DNA of 64,000 nt from Clarkia xantiana subsp. parviflora (taxonomy: Eukaryota > Streptophyta > Magnoliopsida > Myrtales > Onagraceae). Position 1 is the stretch's first letter; every line of letters begins with the position of its first letter. Below are positions 12,201 through 22,775 of the stretch, piece by piece. Location of the stretch: positions 20,032,166 through 20,096,165 of the forward strand of contig JAPTYO010000005.1 in assembly GCA_036873135.1 (NCBI GenBank), written 5' to 3'. The notes below the pieces were generated by a model, which saw nothing but the letters and a program-made list of their open reading frames with translations, was not told the origin of the DNA and searched no databases. Made by a program: the position numbers and the translations under genes.

Positions 12201-12835
12201 TGATGAATATATGCCTAATTCAGGTTCGTATTTACATTCCGGACTTCGCAAACACGTCAAAATAACATAAATCGTCAAAACAGACTCCGAGGTTTAAAAC
12301 GGTCCGGACGGGCGACACACGCGTCCAGATAGGACCTCCTGATTGCCTTAGCAATCTGGAGGTCCGGATTGCTCTAAGACGACCTGGATCGCGCCAGGAT
12401 CGTCCGAACCCGACGTGACCCGAGTCGTCGTCTGCAGCGCGTGTATCCCGTTTGTGTCCTCACACTGAGTTAGAGTTTTCTAATAGCCAACTTCAATCAA
12501 ACAAGACGACGGTTCACATTTTCCTTTAAACCGGCGTCAAACCGCATAAAAATCGGGATCGATTCTAAGGTTGCCTATAAATAGGGAGCCTAGGCCATCC
12601 ACTTTAGACTTATTCACTTGAGATTGGGTTTAGAGCTCTGACTTCTCTCTAGATTTCTCTCTCTAGAAATACTCATTTAAGAATCGGAGAGGTTCAACCG
12701 GCAGCACCCCCTCTCCTTGCTGGTTATTGCCCCGACGTGCAGGTCCGGACGACAAGTTTGAAGTCAGGAGCACAAGTCGAAGGATTGTACACAGTGAACG
12801 AAGCGAAGATTCGTCAATTCCGTCAGAACAAGCAG
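12201..12835 (+). repeat. 3' LTR of the truncated family O element
   Basis: It begins TGATGAATATATGCC and is colinear with the family O LTRs at 28335 and 44103. Shared features are the AAACACGTCAA block, the AAACGGTCCGGA block, a TATAAATA promoter box and the CTCTCTCTAG leader. It is much diverged from those LTRs and therefore belongs to an older or different subfamily. The 3' end is uncertain because homology to the other LTRs fades after about 12760. Confidence 0.65.
12576..12583 (+). promoter_or_regulatory. LTR TATA box
   Basis: TATAAATA in the context GCCTATAAATAGGGAGCC, at the same place as the TATA boxes of the complete element's LTRs at 28743 and 44460. A pyrimidine-rich CTCTCTCTAG leader follows. 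Confidence 0.65.
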
Positions 12836-13354
12836 GTTTGGACGAAACTGTGAGGTTTTCCCGGGTGAATGTGGAGGTGTCGTTGTTGCGGGTGTTCCTG
12901 ACGTGGCGTCAGGTTGATTGCTTGTTTTATCCGGTCTTTGTATATAGTTTTGGCTCCCCTTGTTGGGTTGAGGTTTCTTTTTGGGTGTTATCCCTTTGAA
13001 TCCTTTATGATTATGCTTTTGTGCTTGACATTGTCATATGGATCCTGTCATGAATGGTTTAGTTATGAAAGATAGTTTGGTAGTAATATTACATACCTTT
13101 GTTTGCATGATTGTCCATGTGGTGTGGAGTAGGGTTAAGACTCGTCATCTTATTGGATGTAAAATCCGTAGTTGCAGTTAGGAGACTTATGTCCTTGCAT
13201 TGCGTGTTCGATATGTGTTAAACACATGTTTTGTTGGCTTGCCGCACCTCAAGGGTAGTAGTGCGCCAGCCTTTAGAGTGACACTTAGCATTTATGGGTA
13301 GTAATCGTAAGGTCGTTGTCCCGGTACTTGGACTTTATGGGTAGTCATGCGCAA
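12836..13354. other. Unassigned segment between two retroelements
   Basis: No credible ORF, LTR terminus or homology to the rest of the window was found. A GGGTAGT motif recurs three times near 13253, 13298 and 13340. The segment ends exactly where the Ogre-like LTR begins (TGTCGGACC at 13355). It may be the distal part of the preceding LTR or its genomic flank. Confidence 0.4.
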
Positions 13355-14309
13355 TGTCGGACCTAAAATCTGACCTACGGCGAATTACGTTTTGAAAACG
13401 TAAAATTTTGAATAGAGTCGCCACTAACTAATTACGGCTAACTAGAAACCTAAATTACCTAGGTAAATAATGAATTAAATACCTAAGCATATTAAACGGT
13501 CTACGATCCAAGATTTGAGTTCGGGAGTTCCTTTACGAATTAAGAAAAATATTTTTCTAATTACGCCCTTTCATTACTTAATTAACCTATTTTCCAATTT
13601 TAAAATTTAAATATGCGTTACATCGAATTAATCTAACTATATCAAAACTAAACTAACTCTCATGCGAAAACTATTATTAACGACAAATATAAGCCTAAAA
13701 AAAAACTATTACACATCTAAAAATCCTAATTAAGATAAAATCTAATAAAATCAAGCATGCTTAAAATCATGATATAATTTAATAATTATACGTCCTACAC
13801 ATATATACACACAGTAAAACATGTTATCTAATTAATCTACATCTAAACTATCTAATTATCATGATTTAGTAATAAATATAAATAACAGAAAATAAATACA
13901 GAATAATTAAATAATTAAACAAATAATATATAATTAATGGAAAAAAAGGACTACCCGCGGAGCACAGCAGCCACAGGAACAGGAGAAGGAAGCAGCACAC
14001 GGACACTCCGGTGACAGCAGCAAGGATTCAAGGCAGCAACAGCAGCGATGGAACCGGAGGTGGTCCGAGACGGCGAGATCACGACGACCTCCGATGGCCA
14101 ATAGCAGACAGCAGCTCCGGTGGATCTTATCAGCGCAACAAGGCAGCAACGCAGGTGTCTCTTCCGGCAGCGGAAGATGCAGACAAACGGGCGGATTTCG
14201 ACGAGTTGCAGCTTGCAGCAGAGTGGTCATGGTGCCGGTCACGGTGGGACGAACCCTGGACGACGACGACTCCAGCGTGACAAACAGCAGGACGCGACGA
14301 AGCAGACAC

Positions 14310-14499
14310 TGTGAACCGAGAGGATCTTGGATGAATATCAAATGTATTAACAACCAAAATCAGTTTGTACAATTGGTAGATCAAGGTATATATAGGAGAA
14401 GAGAACATCTAACTAACTAACTAACTTAGAGTGTAAGTAAGCTAGACTAGTGTGTACAAATGTGTAAAGTATGGAATGTATGGAATATACATTCCTATA
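14310..14499 (-). repeat. Copia 3' LTR (left copy)
   Basis: 190 bp. In element orientation it starts TATAGGAATG and ends GGTTCACA. It contains TATATATA and a run of AACT units. It matches 19437-19621 apart from about eight substitutions and a 5-bp indel (TAGTGTG region). Confidence 0.9.
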
Positions 14500-15496
14500 T
14501 GCTCCCATCCTTTGCTTCTCTTGTCTTTTCATGAAAAACATCCTTGATACCATAGAGCCTAAGCAAGGCAATGTGCTGCTTCTTGAGTAGAGCCTTTGTC
14601 AATAAATCTGCCAGCTGATCTCTAGAAGCAACATGTGTTGGTGCAATCTGCCCTGATTGAATGTGGTGCCTAGTGAAATGGCAATTCAATTCAATATGCT
14701 TGGTACGTTCATGAAACACTGGGTTTTTGGCTATCTTCACGGCAGACTCACTGTCAGTGAATATAGGAATGGGCAAAGTGACATGCACCCCAAGCTCCTT
14801 TAGAAGCCTAGCAACCCAAAGAGCCTCTTGAATGGCTGCCCTCAAGCATCTGTACTCTGCCTCTGCACTTGAAAGGGAAACCGTGTCTTGCTTCTTCACT
14901 TTCCACCCTACCATAGCTCCACCAAGCTTTACACAATATGCACTAATGGACTTCCTACTGAATGCGCAAGCTGCCCAATCTGAATCACAATAAAGACTCA
15001 AGTCAAGTGCAATGTTGGTTGGGTAGAGAAGTCCTTGGCCAGGAGTACCTTTGATGTACTTGATCACCCTTATAGCTGCATCATGATAAGACTTCTTAGG
15101 ATTGTCAACAAACTGACTTAGCCTTTGAACTGCAAAGCTAATATCTGGCCTAGTCATTGTCAAATACAATAACTTGCCCACCAATCTTCTATAGGCAGAC
15201 ACATCTTCAAGAGGAAAATCATATGAGGAGGTGTTGGTTGCTTCATCATATGCGCAAGTTGTGAGCTTGAGATTGAACTCCATAGGAGTCTCACAGGGTC
15301 TAGCAGCCCCCAAACCAGCTTCCTCAATAAGCTCAAGGGCACACTTCATTTGGTTGATGACCAAACCCTCTTTGGACATTGCAATTTCCAAACCCAAGAA
15401 ATACCTCAAGTTGCCCAAATCCTTGAGCTTAAAATGGGACTTCAGAATGGACTTCAAGTGATCAATCATAGAAGCACTTGAGCCTGTGATGAGCAA
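14495..15496 (-). pseudogene. pol: Copia RT C-terminal part and RNase H
   Basis: 333 codons read open, beginning just after the RT catalytic YVDD box (encoded at about 15517-15506 in another frame) and running through RNase H. Visible motifs are LLITGS after the active site, KDLGNLRYFLGLE, GKLLYLTMTRPDISFAV, YCDSDWA (catalytic Asp), SSAEAEYR (catalytic Glu), FTDSESA (Asp) and the terminal DLLTK. This is the usual C-terminus of copia polyprotein. One base is missing immediately downstream of the YVDD codons, which separates this piece from upstream RT, so the polyprotein could not be made from this copy. Confidence 0.9.
14500..14520 (-). other. Copia polypurine tract
   Basis: On the minus strand the purine-rich stretch AAAGGATGGGAGCA lies immediately before the 3' LTR start TATAGG. 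This is the expected place for plus-strand DNA priming. Confidence 0.65.
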
Positions 15497-15570
15497 TCAT
15501 CCACATAAATGAAAAGATACACCCTGTCTTCACCATTTGCCTTGGTGAACAAGGAATGATGCGAGGCACT

Positions 15571-16639
15571 TTAAGAATAGCCATTCTCCAATAGGGTGTT
15601 GGTGAGCTTGATGTTCCATTGTCTAGATGCTTGCTTTAACCCATAAAGTGACTTCAAAAGCTTGCACACACGCTTAGAAGCACCAGGAGTGACCATAGGA
15701 GAATCAAAGCCTTGAGGAATGTCCATGTAAACCTCTTCATGCAAGTCACCTTGAAGAAAAGCATTGTTGACATCCATGTGGAAGAGTCCCCAAGAATGAG
15801 AGGCTGCCGTAGCCAAAACACACAGTTGTCATCTTCACCACAAGGGAAAAGGTCGCATTGAAATCAGTCCCTTCTACTTGGGTAAAGCCTTTGGCAACAA
15901 GCCTAGCCTTGTACCTTTCAATGGAATCATCAGAGTTGTACTTCACCCTAAACACCCATTTGCAACCAATAGAAGACTTCCCATGAGGAAGCCCCATAAT
16001 CTTCCATGTGTTGTTATCTTGTAAAGCCTTGATCTCCTCCTTCATAGCAATCACCCAATTTGAGTCTTTGACTGCTTGCTTATATGTAGAAGGCTCCTTG
16101 ATCTTGTCAATGGAAGCCAAGAAGCAATTTAAGGTAGGATTAAGATGATCATAGGCAATGTACTTCTCCATTCCAAAAGCAGCATTTGAAGAAGAATCCC
16201 TTCTTAATTGAGCAATCCTTGCACTCCTTCTCAAGGCAGGTACATGTAGAGGCTCAACCAAAGGAACCTGAGGAGGAGTATCAGCATTTGAAGAAGAGTC
16301 CCTTCTTAATTGAGCAATCCTTGCACTCCTTCTCAAGGCAGGTACATGTGGAGGCTCAACCAAAGGAACTTGAGGAGGAGCATCCTCAACCATGGGGGGC
16401 TGAGGTGGAGAGACCAAAGGAGAAACCGTTGGTGATCCAGAAGAAGACTCCTCAACTAATAACTTGGACTCCAAGCAAGTAGGCAACAGAGATATCAATT
16501 CTGCCTTAGACATGCCAAAAGGAAAGATGTGCTCATGAAAAACAATATCCCTTGAAACATGGAAAGCTGAATTGGAAATCTTCATCACAAAGATAACCTT
16601 TTTGAGAAGTGGAGTATCCCATGATGATGCAAGGCTCAA
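15571..16639 (-). pseudogene. pol: Copia integrase tail and RT N-terminal part, frameshifted
   Basis: Two overlapping frames (16639-15746 and 15816-15571) carry the end of integrase (SRDIVFHEHIFPF), a Pro/Ser-rich linker and the start of RT (WVFRVKYNSDDSIERYKAR, LVAKGFTQVEGTDF, then FHMDVNNAFLQGDL in the second frame). A frameshift near 15830 separates the halves. An in-frame TAA after LLENGYS ends the second half before the YVDD box. The linker contains a 102-bp tandem duplication (34 codons, start points 16181 and 16283). Confidence 0.88.
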
Positions 16640-17629
16640 CTCTTGAACTAAACTTGTCAGAGTTGTTCAAGTTTGTGGCAAAGCATAGGCAGCCCATGAT
16701 CCTTAAATGATTGATGGAAGGTGGCTTGCCATAAAAAACCTCCATAGGAGATTTGAACTCCAAAGAAGATGAAGGTAACCTATTCATCAAATAACAAGCA
16801 GTGAGAACACAATAGCCCCAATACTTGATAGGCATACGAGCCTGAAACCTCAATGCCTTTGCCACATTCAAAATTTGTCTATGCTTGCGCTCCACTCTAC
16901 CATTCTGCTGAGGAGTGTAGGTCAACTAGTTTGATGCTGAATTCCCAAAAGAAGGAAATGGTCCTTGCAAATGGAATTGATGAAGTCAGATCAATTATCA
17001 CTCCTAGCAATCTTCACCATAGCTCCAAACTGATTCTGAACCATCAATAAGAAGCTTTGAATATGAATGAAGGTATCACTCTTGATCTTCATTAGAAAAA
17101 CCCAAGTTGCCCTGGAGAAGTCATCCACAATGGTGAGGAAGTATTGATAACCTTTGATTGTAGGGACTTTATATGGACCCCAAAGATCCAAATGTATCAA
17201 GGAAAAAGGAACAGAGGCATGAGAATGACTAATAGGGAAAGATAATCTTGATTTCTTGGCCAAAGGGAAAATGGTACAATGTCTGACACATTTATTTGAA
17301 GAGTCATTTAAACACAGTACATCATTCAAATGACCCAAATGAGTAGATGATATGTGTCCTAAACGCCTATGCCAAAGCCAAGAAGCCTCCTCTTTATTTG
17401 CCTTTGAAGTAGTATGAGCTGCCATCAACTTGCTTGAGCCTAAAGGTAGTGAGTCCTTAAGTATGTAAAGGCCTTTGGATCTCTCACCAATCACCATTGG
17501 CTTCCCAACATGGCCTTGAATCAACACATTTGCACAAGTAAATATAACTTTGCAATTCAACTGAGTAGGAAGCTTAGACAATGAGATCAAGTTGAACTTG
17601 AAATCAGGCACATATAGAATGTCATCCAA
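16533..17629 (-). pseudogene. pol: Copia integrase, interrupted
   Basis: The frame 17629-16991 begins at LYVPDFKFNLISLSKL and contains the zinc-binding WLWHRRLGH, then LIHLDLWGPY with the first catalytic Asp, and IVDDFSRATWVF. It ends ARSDN followed by TGA where a Gly codon is expected, at the second catalytic Asp region. A one-base loss near 16928 shifts frame. The frame 16925-16533 then continues with YTPQQNGRVERKH (catalytic Glu), CYLMNRLPS and the C-terminal part to about 16600, where another frameshift occurs. Order and motifs are those of copia integrase, and the copy is clearly non-functional. Confidence 0.88.
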
Positions 17630-18908
17630 GGTAAAACCAGCTCAAATGATGAGTGATATGGTTAGTAGCACCTGAGTCTACAATCCAAATCATAGATGAA
17701 CTAGATGTGGGGGATATACCTGCCATATTCACACGAATAGGCTCATCCTCTTGAAATGAAAGGGGATCAAAGTCATCTTGAATGGCAATGTGCTGGACCC
17801 TTCCATCCAAGCCAGTGTGAAGAATCCTTTGCTCCATAGTTCCATGAAAGATTCTTTTGTCCCCTGCAGCCACATGTTCCACCAAAACAGAGGAAGGATT
17901 CTCATCATCCAAGCTCACATTGGCTGCATTCCAAGGTCTTTTCAAGGCTGAGGAGGGTGCAAGGTGTGGATGCTTCTTCCAACAAGTATCCATCTTGTGC
18001 CCCTTCTTGCCACAAAAGGAGCAAAACCAAGTTGACTTATCAACCTTGCCTCCCTTGCCATTGGAACCACCTGAAGAGGATCCCTGAATAGCTCCATAAG
18101 AAGAGGAGCCATTGCCATTGTAATTCCTTGGGAAAGAAGAAACATTGTTAGAACCATTTCCACCTGAGTTATATCCTCCACCACCTCTTGATTTGATGAA
18201 GTTCCTTTGAGAGTATAGGGCTGTGGCCTCCCCAAAATCCCCTATAGAACCAGAGATGGCACGTTGTCTTTCCTCTTGTAGCAACACAGAAAAATCCACA
18301 CTCAATGAAGGCAATGGTTGCCTCATCAAAAGACTAGTTCTAACATGAGCAAATGATTCATTCAAGCCTAAGAGAAAAGCAATCAGTTTCTGTTTCTCCT
18401 TATGCTCATTGATCAACTTGCTATCAGCTGAACACTCAAGCCTTAGGTCATCAATGGAACCCAATGCATCCCAAAGCTGTTTCATCCTCCCAAAGTATTC
18501 AGTGATTGATTGAGCACCTTGTGAGCATTGGTAAATTTCCCTTGTGAGCTGGAAGATTTGTGTCCCATCAATCTTCTCAAACATTTCTTTGAGATCAAGC
18601 CAAATAGACAATGCAGTGGTGTTGTAAACCAACCCATTCACCAACTCCTTAGCAACGGTCTTCCTTAACCAAGCCTTGACCAAAGCATTGGCTCTGTCCC
18701 ACCTCACATGCTGAGCCACAGGCACACTCAGACGTGAGCATGTACCATCTATAAACCCAATCTTGTTCTTTACAAGCAGTCCCTCGTTGATTGCTGTGCT
18801 CCATGCGTGATAATTTCTTGATCCTTGAAGCTGAAAAGGAATCAGCAACAATCCAGTGGTGTCCGAGGGATGTAAGGATAGTGGATCTTCAATCGAATAA
18901 TCAGCCAT
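17622..18908 (-). pseudogene. gag: Copia Gag plus start of protease
   Basis: 428 codons from ATG at 18908. The N-terminal copia gag domain is visible (SRNYHAWSTAINEGL, LVKNKIGFIDGTC, AWLRKTVAKELVNGLVY, LKEMFEKIDGTQIFQL, YFGRMKQLWDAL). A Gly/Ser/Asn-rich linker and the nucleocapsid zinc knuckle C-x2-C-x4-H-x4-C (CSFCGKKGHKMDTC) follow. The frame then enters protease with WIVDSGATNHITHH (catalytic DSG) and ends soon after. About 50 residues expected between the DSG site and LYVPDFKFNL are missing, so a deletion with frameshift separates this from integrase. Confidence 0.9.
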
Positions 18909-19423
18909 GTTGCAATGACAAAATCTCTAGAAACTCAACTGAATTTGACGTAAAGAACAAGAAACTTCAACAAACTAACAACCACAACAGCAGAAACCCA
19001 ACGGAATTCCCAGAAATTGATGAATCTTCAATCACCAAGCAATACGAGCAAGAACACCAGGTATGCGTAACAGAAATAAGATCACGCAGCTATCCAAAAT
19101 GAATCTAGGCATCAATCCTGTCCAGAAACAGTAGAAAATGGATAAACATCACAAAATCAATGATCGCAATCAAGAAAACCAGCTAATCAATCACCTAATC
19201 TATCGAAGCTTGAAGACGAAGCAAACGACGAAGAACCTCACTTGGAAAGCAAGAAATTTCTGATCTAAGCTGATACGATCCAAATGCAGATTCAATTGAG
19301 CTGAAATACAACTCACTTGATGATTTAGAAGACTTACAAAGCTGAAACCAAGCTGAAATCCTGGAAACGAAGCTCGAAATCCACCAGAAATGGAGGTTTC
19401 GTGGCTAGCAAGAAAAGGCCGCT
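18909..19423 (-). other. Copia 5' leader
   Basis: This is the untranslated leader between the primer binding site and the gag ATG, about 515 bp and A-rich on the plus strand. No gene was recognised; the small frame at 18791-19102 on the plus strand is a shadow. Confidence 0.6.
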
Positions 19424-19436
19424 GGCTCTAATACCA
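19424..19436 (-). other. Copia primer binding site
   Basis: On the minus strand TGGTATTAGAGCC directly follows the right LTR. It is close to the complement of the plant initiator-Met tRNA 3' end used by most copia elements (TGGTATCAGAGC). Confidence 0.8.
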
Positions 19437-19621
19437 TATGAACCGAGAGGATCTTGGATGAATATCAAATGTATTAATAACCAAAATCAGTTTGTACAAT
19501 TGGTAGATCAAGGTATATATAGGAGAAGAGAGCATCTAACTAACTAACTAACTTAGAGTTTAAGTAAGCTAGACTATACAAATGTGTAAAGTATGGAATA
19601 TATTGAATATACATTACTATA
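19437..19621 (-). repeat. Copia 5' LTR (right copy)
   Basis: 185 bp. In element orientation it starts TATAGTAATG and ends GGTTCATA next to the primer binding site, so the termini are TA...TA rather than TG...CA. The right flank GACAC duplicates the left flank at 14305-14309. Confidence 0.9.
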
Positions 19622-20151
19622 GACACAGCAAGCAGCAGGCGATTCATAGAACGACTACGACGATGACGAGCTTCCGGCAACAATGTCGTGGCTGGTGGGA
19701 CCTCCGGCAAGGCAGGCGGCGCTGCTGGATGCTAACAGAAAAAAAACGGGAGCTCTGGAGAGAGAAAAATTGTGTTGACATGCAAATCGAGATAAAATAA
19801 TATATTTTGTATTGCTTTTCTGATGTGTGTCATTTTTACATTGTACATAGGACCCTTTTATAGCTAGTCTAGACCCTAGTATTGGGAAAAAAAACATATT
19901 TGCTCCAATATACACAATAAATTCCGAATATTACATATTTATATTTATGAACATTGTCATAAATATATATTATATATTTTCTGAATTTAACTTATTATTT
20001 AGTGCATATATATTATCCTTATTTGAGCTAAACCAATTTTTAGCAACCTTGTGACCTTCTATATCCAGATACTTCCTTTTTTGAACGCGTTACACATAAC
20101 ATTTTTAACGTGATATATACGTGTCACGTGTACCAAAATTAGGTATTTACA

Positions 20152-20167
20152 GCTTGCCCCTCTTTGG
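20152..20167 (-). other. Polypurine tract of the Ogre-like element
   Basis: The plus strand GCTTGCCCCTCTTTGG follows the LTR end at 20151. On the minus strand this is CCAAAGAGGGGCAAGC, a typical polypurine tract abutting an LTR that starts TGTAAATACC. Confidence 0.7.
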
Positions 20168-22775
20168 ATGGACTCCCGTAGAAGCATTCGAGAGAGTTTG
20201 TCCAAAGACGAGTAAACACTAATTTTGGCTAGGAAGTACATCTTTTTTTGGGTCTTCAAGTCTCCAAGGTGGCCGTTGGCTTTATTGACAGACATCACTA
20301 AAGAAAACCTTATTGGTATTGTGGAAGGTAGAGCCTCCAGCGGCAACGCGGAAAATAAGAGCCTCCATTGGCAGTGCGGAAAAGTAAAGCCTCTGTCGGC
20401 GGTGCCCCTGTTGACAGTGCTTCCGTTGGCGGTGCGTAAAAGTAAGGCCTCCAGTGGCGTGCAATAATGAAAACCCTCCAGTGGCATGCAGTAACGAAAA
20501 ACCTTGATCGACGATGCCTCCAGTGGCGAGCGACAAGGAAAAGCCTCTAGTGGCGTGACTTGCGAAGGCTAGATACTACGGCTTCGTTCGTCGGGGGTGA
20601 CTCTCAGAAACCTGGATAACTCCAGGTCCTGATTATCGGTTGTGACTCTCGGAACGCTGGAAAACTACAGATCCCGATTGCCGGTTGTGACTCGCAAAGG
20701 CTAAACTTCAATGGCTCCGTTCGTCGGGTCGTGACTCTCAGAAAGCTGGAAAACTTCATGTCTTGATTATCGGTTGTGACTCGTGAAGGCTGAACATCAA
20801 AGGCTCCGTTCGTCGGGTTTTGACTCTCAGAAAGCTGGAAAACTTCAGGTCCTGATTGTCGGTTGTGACTCGCGAAGGCTGAACATCAAAGCCTCCGTTC
20901 GTCGGGTTGTGACTCTCAGAAAGCTGGAAAACTTCAGGTCCTGATTGTCGGTTGTGACTTGTAGGGACAGACTGTAACAGTCCTACTCATCTTTTGAATG
21001 GTGAGTTGCGAGAGCAGACTGCAACTATCCCGCTTGCCGTGAAGTTGACTTGGAAGACGCTGAGTCGCATGAATGTTTGTCCCTAATTTTTGTCTAAATT
21101 GCGCAGGGTGTGACAACTTAGCGGGATATTTCTGTTTTTTTTTTTTTTGTGTGGAGAATTTCTCCCTTATTCTCTCCTTTTGCCACGGTCGATTGAGAGA
21201 CTTCCGACCGTGCCCCTCTTTTTTTTCTCTCCTTTAGCCATGATTGCAATTTCTGAATTTGAAATCATGCCCCTCATTTTCTAATTTCGACTAGGCCTCC
21301 CTTTCGGGTTTTCAACCTAGCGGAAGCACTCTTTATTTGGTAGCCAATTAAAGGGTGGTTGTGACCCTCTCAGTTGATTACCGCACCCTCCGTTGCGGAA
21401 GCTCTTCTTTTTTAGTATTCAATTTCGGGTTGACTGTGGCGCGTTCTTTTATTTCACGCCTTTGAAGTTGCGGGAGAACCTCTAATTTGTAGCCATTTGG
21501 AGGGTGGCTGAGACCTTTCTTCCATCTTCAATGTCGTGGGAGCTCTTTGTAGCCATTTGGAGGGTGGCTGTGGCTCTTTCCTTTATTTTCCCGCCCTCAC
21601 TGGGTTCGTGGGATCACTCTTTTTGTGTAGCCATTTTTTTTAAGGGTGGCTGTGGCGCTTTTTATTCTCCCGCCCTCACAGGGTTCTCGGGGTAACTCTT
21701 TTATTTGTAGTCGTTTGAGGGGTGACTGTGGCCCTTTCACTTTTTTCCTGCTTTTGATGTTACGGGACCAGTCTTTATCTATAGCCATTTGAAGGGTGGT
21801 TGTGGCCCTTTTCTTTGTAGTCGTTTTAGGGACGAATGTGACCCTTTTTATTTGTTGTTGATTTAAGGACAACAGTGACCCTTTTATTTCTTCAATGCTC
21901 TCACAAGAATTGCGTGAACACTCTCTTTATTTTCATGTAGCCGATTCAAGGTCGTCTGTGACCCTATATAAAAATGAGTTTTTTTTAGCTCACCTTTTGC
22001 CACGACTGCCCTGTGGGTTTTCAATCATGCTCTCTCCCTAACTTTTGCCTAGGTCACCTTTACAGGTTTTCAACCTAGCGGGAATTTATTTTTTTTCTTT
22101 TTTCCAATTTAAATGAAAATTTACAAAACAATTATTTACATGTCACTGGTGGCAGGTTGAAAAATTCAACTTCTCAGGACTTCTTTCGGAGAAGAACTTG
22201 GCTGACCGAGTCAGTATATGTTGATTGTGTTAACGCCTCGGATTGACCTCATGACAATAATGTTTTTTTTGCTTGACTGCATATCTGATGTGCGCTCTTT
22301 GTTTTTTTCAATTTTGTTGTTGGATGATCTCAACAAGAGATTCCCCATAGATAGAAACCATCGAGTTGACCTTACCACATGACGGATGAATGACCTGGCT
22401 CGGGAAGGCGTATGTATTCCACGTATGGAGATCCTTCGAAGCGGCGTGTCTCATGGTTAGAAATTTCAGGGTCACGCTTTCTGGTGAAATGCGTTGTCTC
22501 ATGGGTTTCTTTTCTTTGATCACTGAGTGACTTGAATCCTTCATCGGTCGCCTTGATGGGCTCGATGGTCAATGAATTTACCATTCGAATGTTTCGTTAG
22601 GAACATCAACTGAATTGTTTATTGGCTTGTATTATTCCTAAGAAAGAATTCGAAATCAGTATCAATGAATAAAACAAACTCAGATATAGGGATTTATTTA
22701 TGTTGATTAGATCATGACAATATCCCTCCTTCCTATGCGGGACCCATGATCTTGCCGCGCAAGGAGTACATCAAC
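20168..22775 (-). repeat. 3' untranslated region of Ogre-like element with degenerate tandem repeats
   Basis: No coding sequence was found. From about 20560 to 20960 there are four to five units built on CTCCGTTCGTCGGGT...GTGACTCTCAGAAAGCTGG, spaced about 88-134 bp. From about 21330 to 21960 there are looser 60-100-bp units around GTAGCCATTTGGAGGGTGGCTGTGG and CCCGCCCTC. Homopolymer T runs occur at about 21126-21149. Tandem repeats in this position are common in Tat/Ogre elements. Where a pol gene should lie there is nothing recognisable. Confidence 0.6.

Larger units (their letters stand above)
9077..12835 (+). mobile_element. 5'-truncated family O LTR retrotransposon (3' internal region plus LTR)
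   Basis: This segment is colinear with the 3' half of the complete family O element at 28335-44940. Both have the antisense exon with the GCCCCCCGGT block (9165 region versus 42040 region), then a minisatellite built on ATATTTTCTAAGTGTT and GTCGAC, then a conserved ~130 bp leading to a GGGGGCAAG polypurine tract and an LTR starting TGATG. Gag and the 5' LTR are absent. The left edge at about 9077 abuts satellite array A with no LTR terminus, so the junction is a truncation rather than an insertion end. The right end of the LTR is not resolved; 12835 is an estimate. Confidence 0.75.
14310..19621 (-). mobile_element. Complete but inactive Ty1/copia retrotransposon, TSD GACAC
   Basis: Length is 5,312 bp, flanked by the direct duplication GACAC at 14305-14309 and 19622-19626. 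The LTRs are 190 and 185 bp. The minus-strand gene order gag-protease-integrase-RT-RNase H is the Ty1/copia order. A primer binding site complementary to the initiator-methionine tRNA end (TGGTATTAGAGCC) lies inside the right LTR and a polypurine tract inside the left LTR. The two LTRs differ by roughly eight substitutions plus a 5-bp indel (hand count), so the copy is not recent. The reading frame is broken by at least six stops, frameshifts or deletions. Confidence 0.93.
13355..20151 (-). repeat. Ogre-like 3' LTR (~1.48 kb) interrupted by a copia insertion
   Basis: The outer ends are TG at 13355 and CA at 20151. Subtracting the 5,312-bp copia element and one 5-bp target duplication leaves about 1,480 bp. 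The first ~250 bp match the segment starting at 58497, sharing ACGTTTTGAAAACGT, GAGTCGCCACTA, GGTCTACGAT and ACGCCCTTTC. The part around 13930-14305 is GC-rich and produces spurious open frames, including one of 139 codons on the minus strand. Confidence 0.7.

Noticed and set aside
13934..14353. 139-codon Cys/Leu/Arg-rich minus-strand frame
   Set aside because: It lies in the GC-rich part of an LTR and crosses the copia insertion boundary at 14309/14310; no domain.
19424..19436. tRNA-like sequence next to the copia LTR
   Set aside because: Only the complement of a tRNA 3' end, i.e. a primer binding site. No tRNA fold surrounds it.
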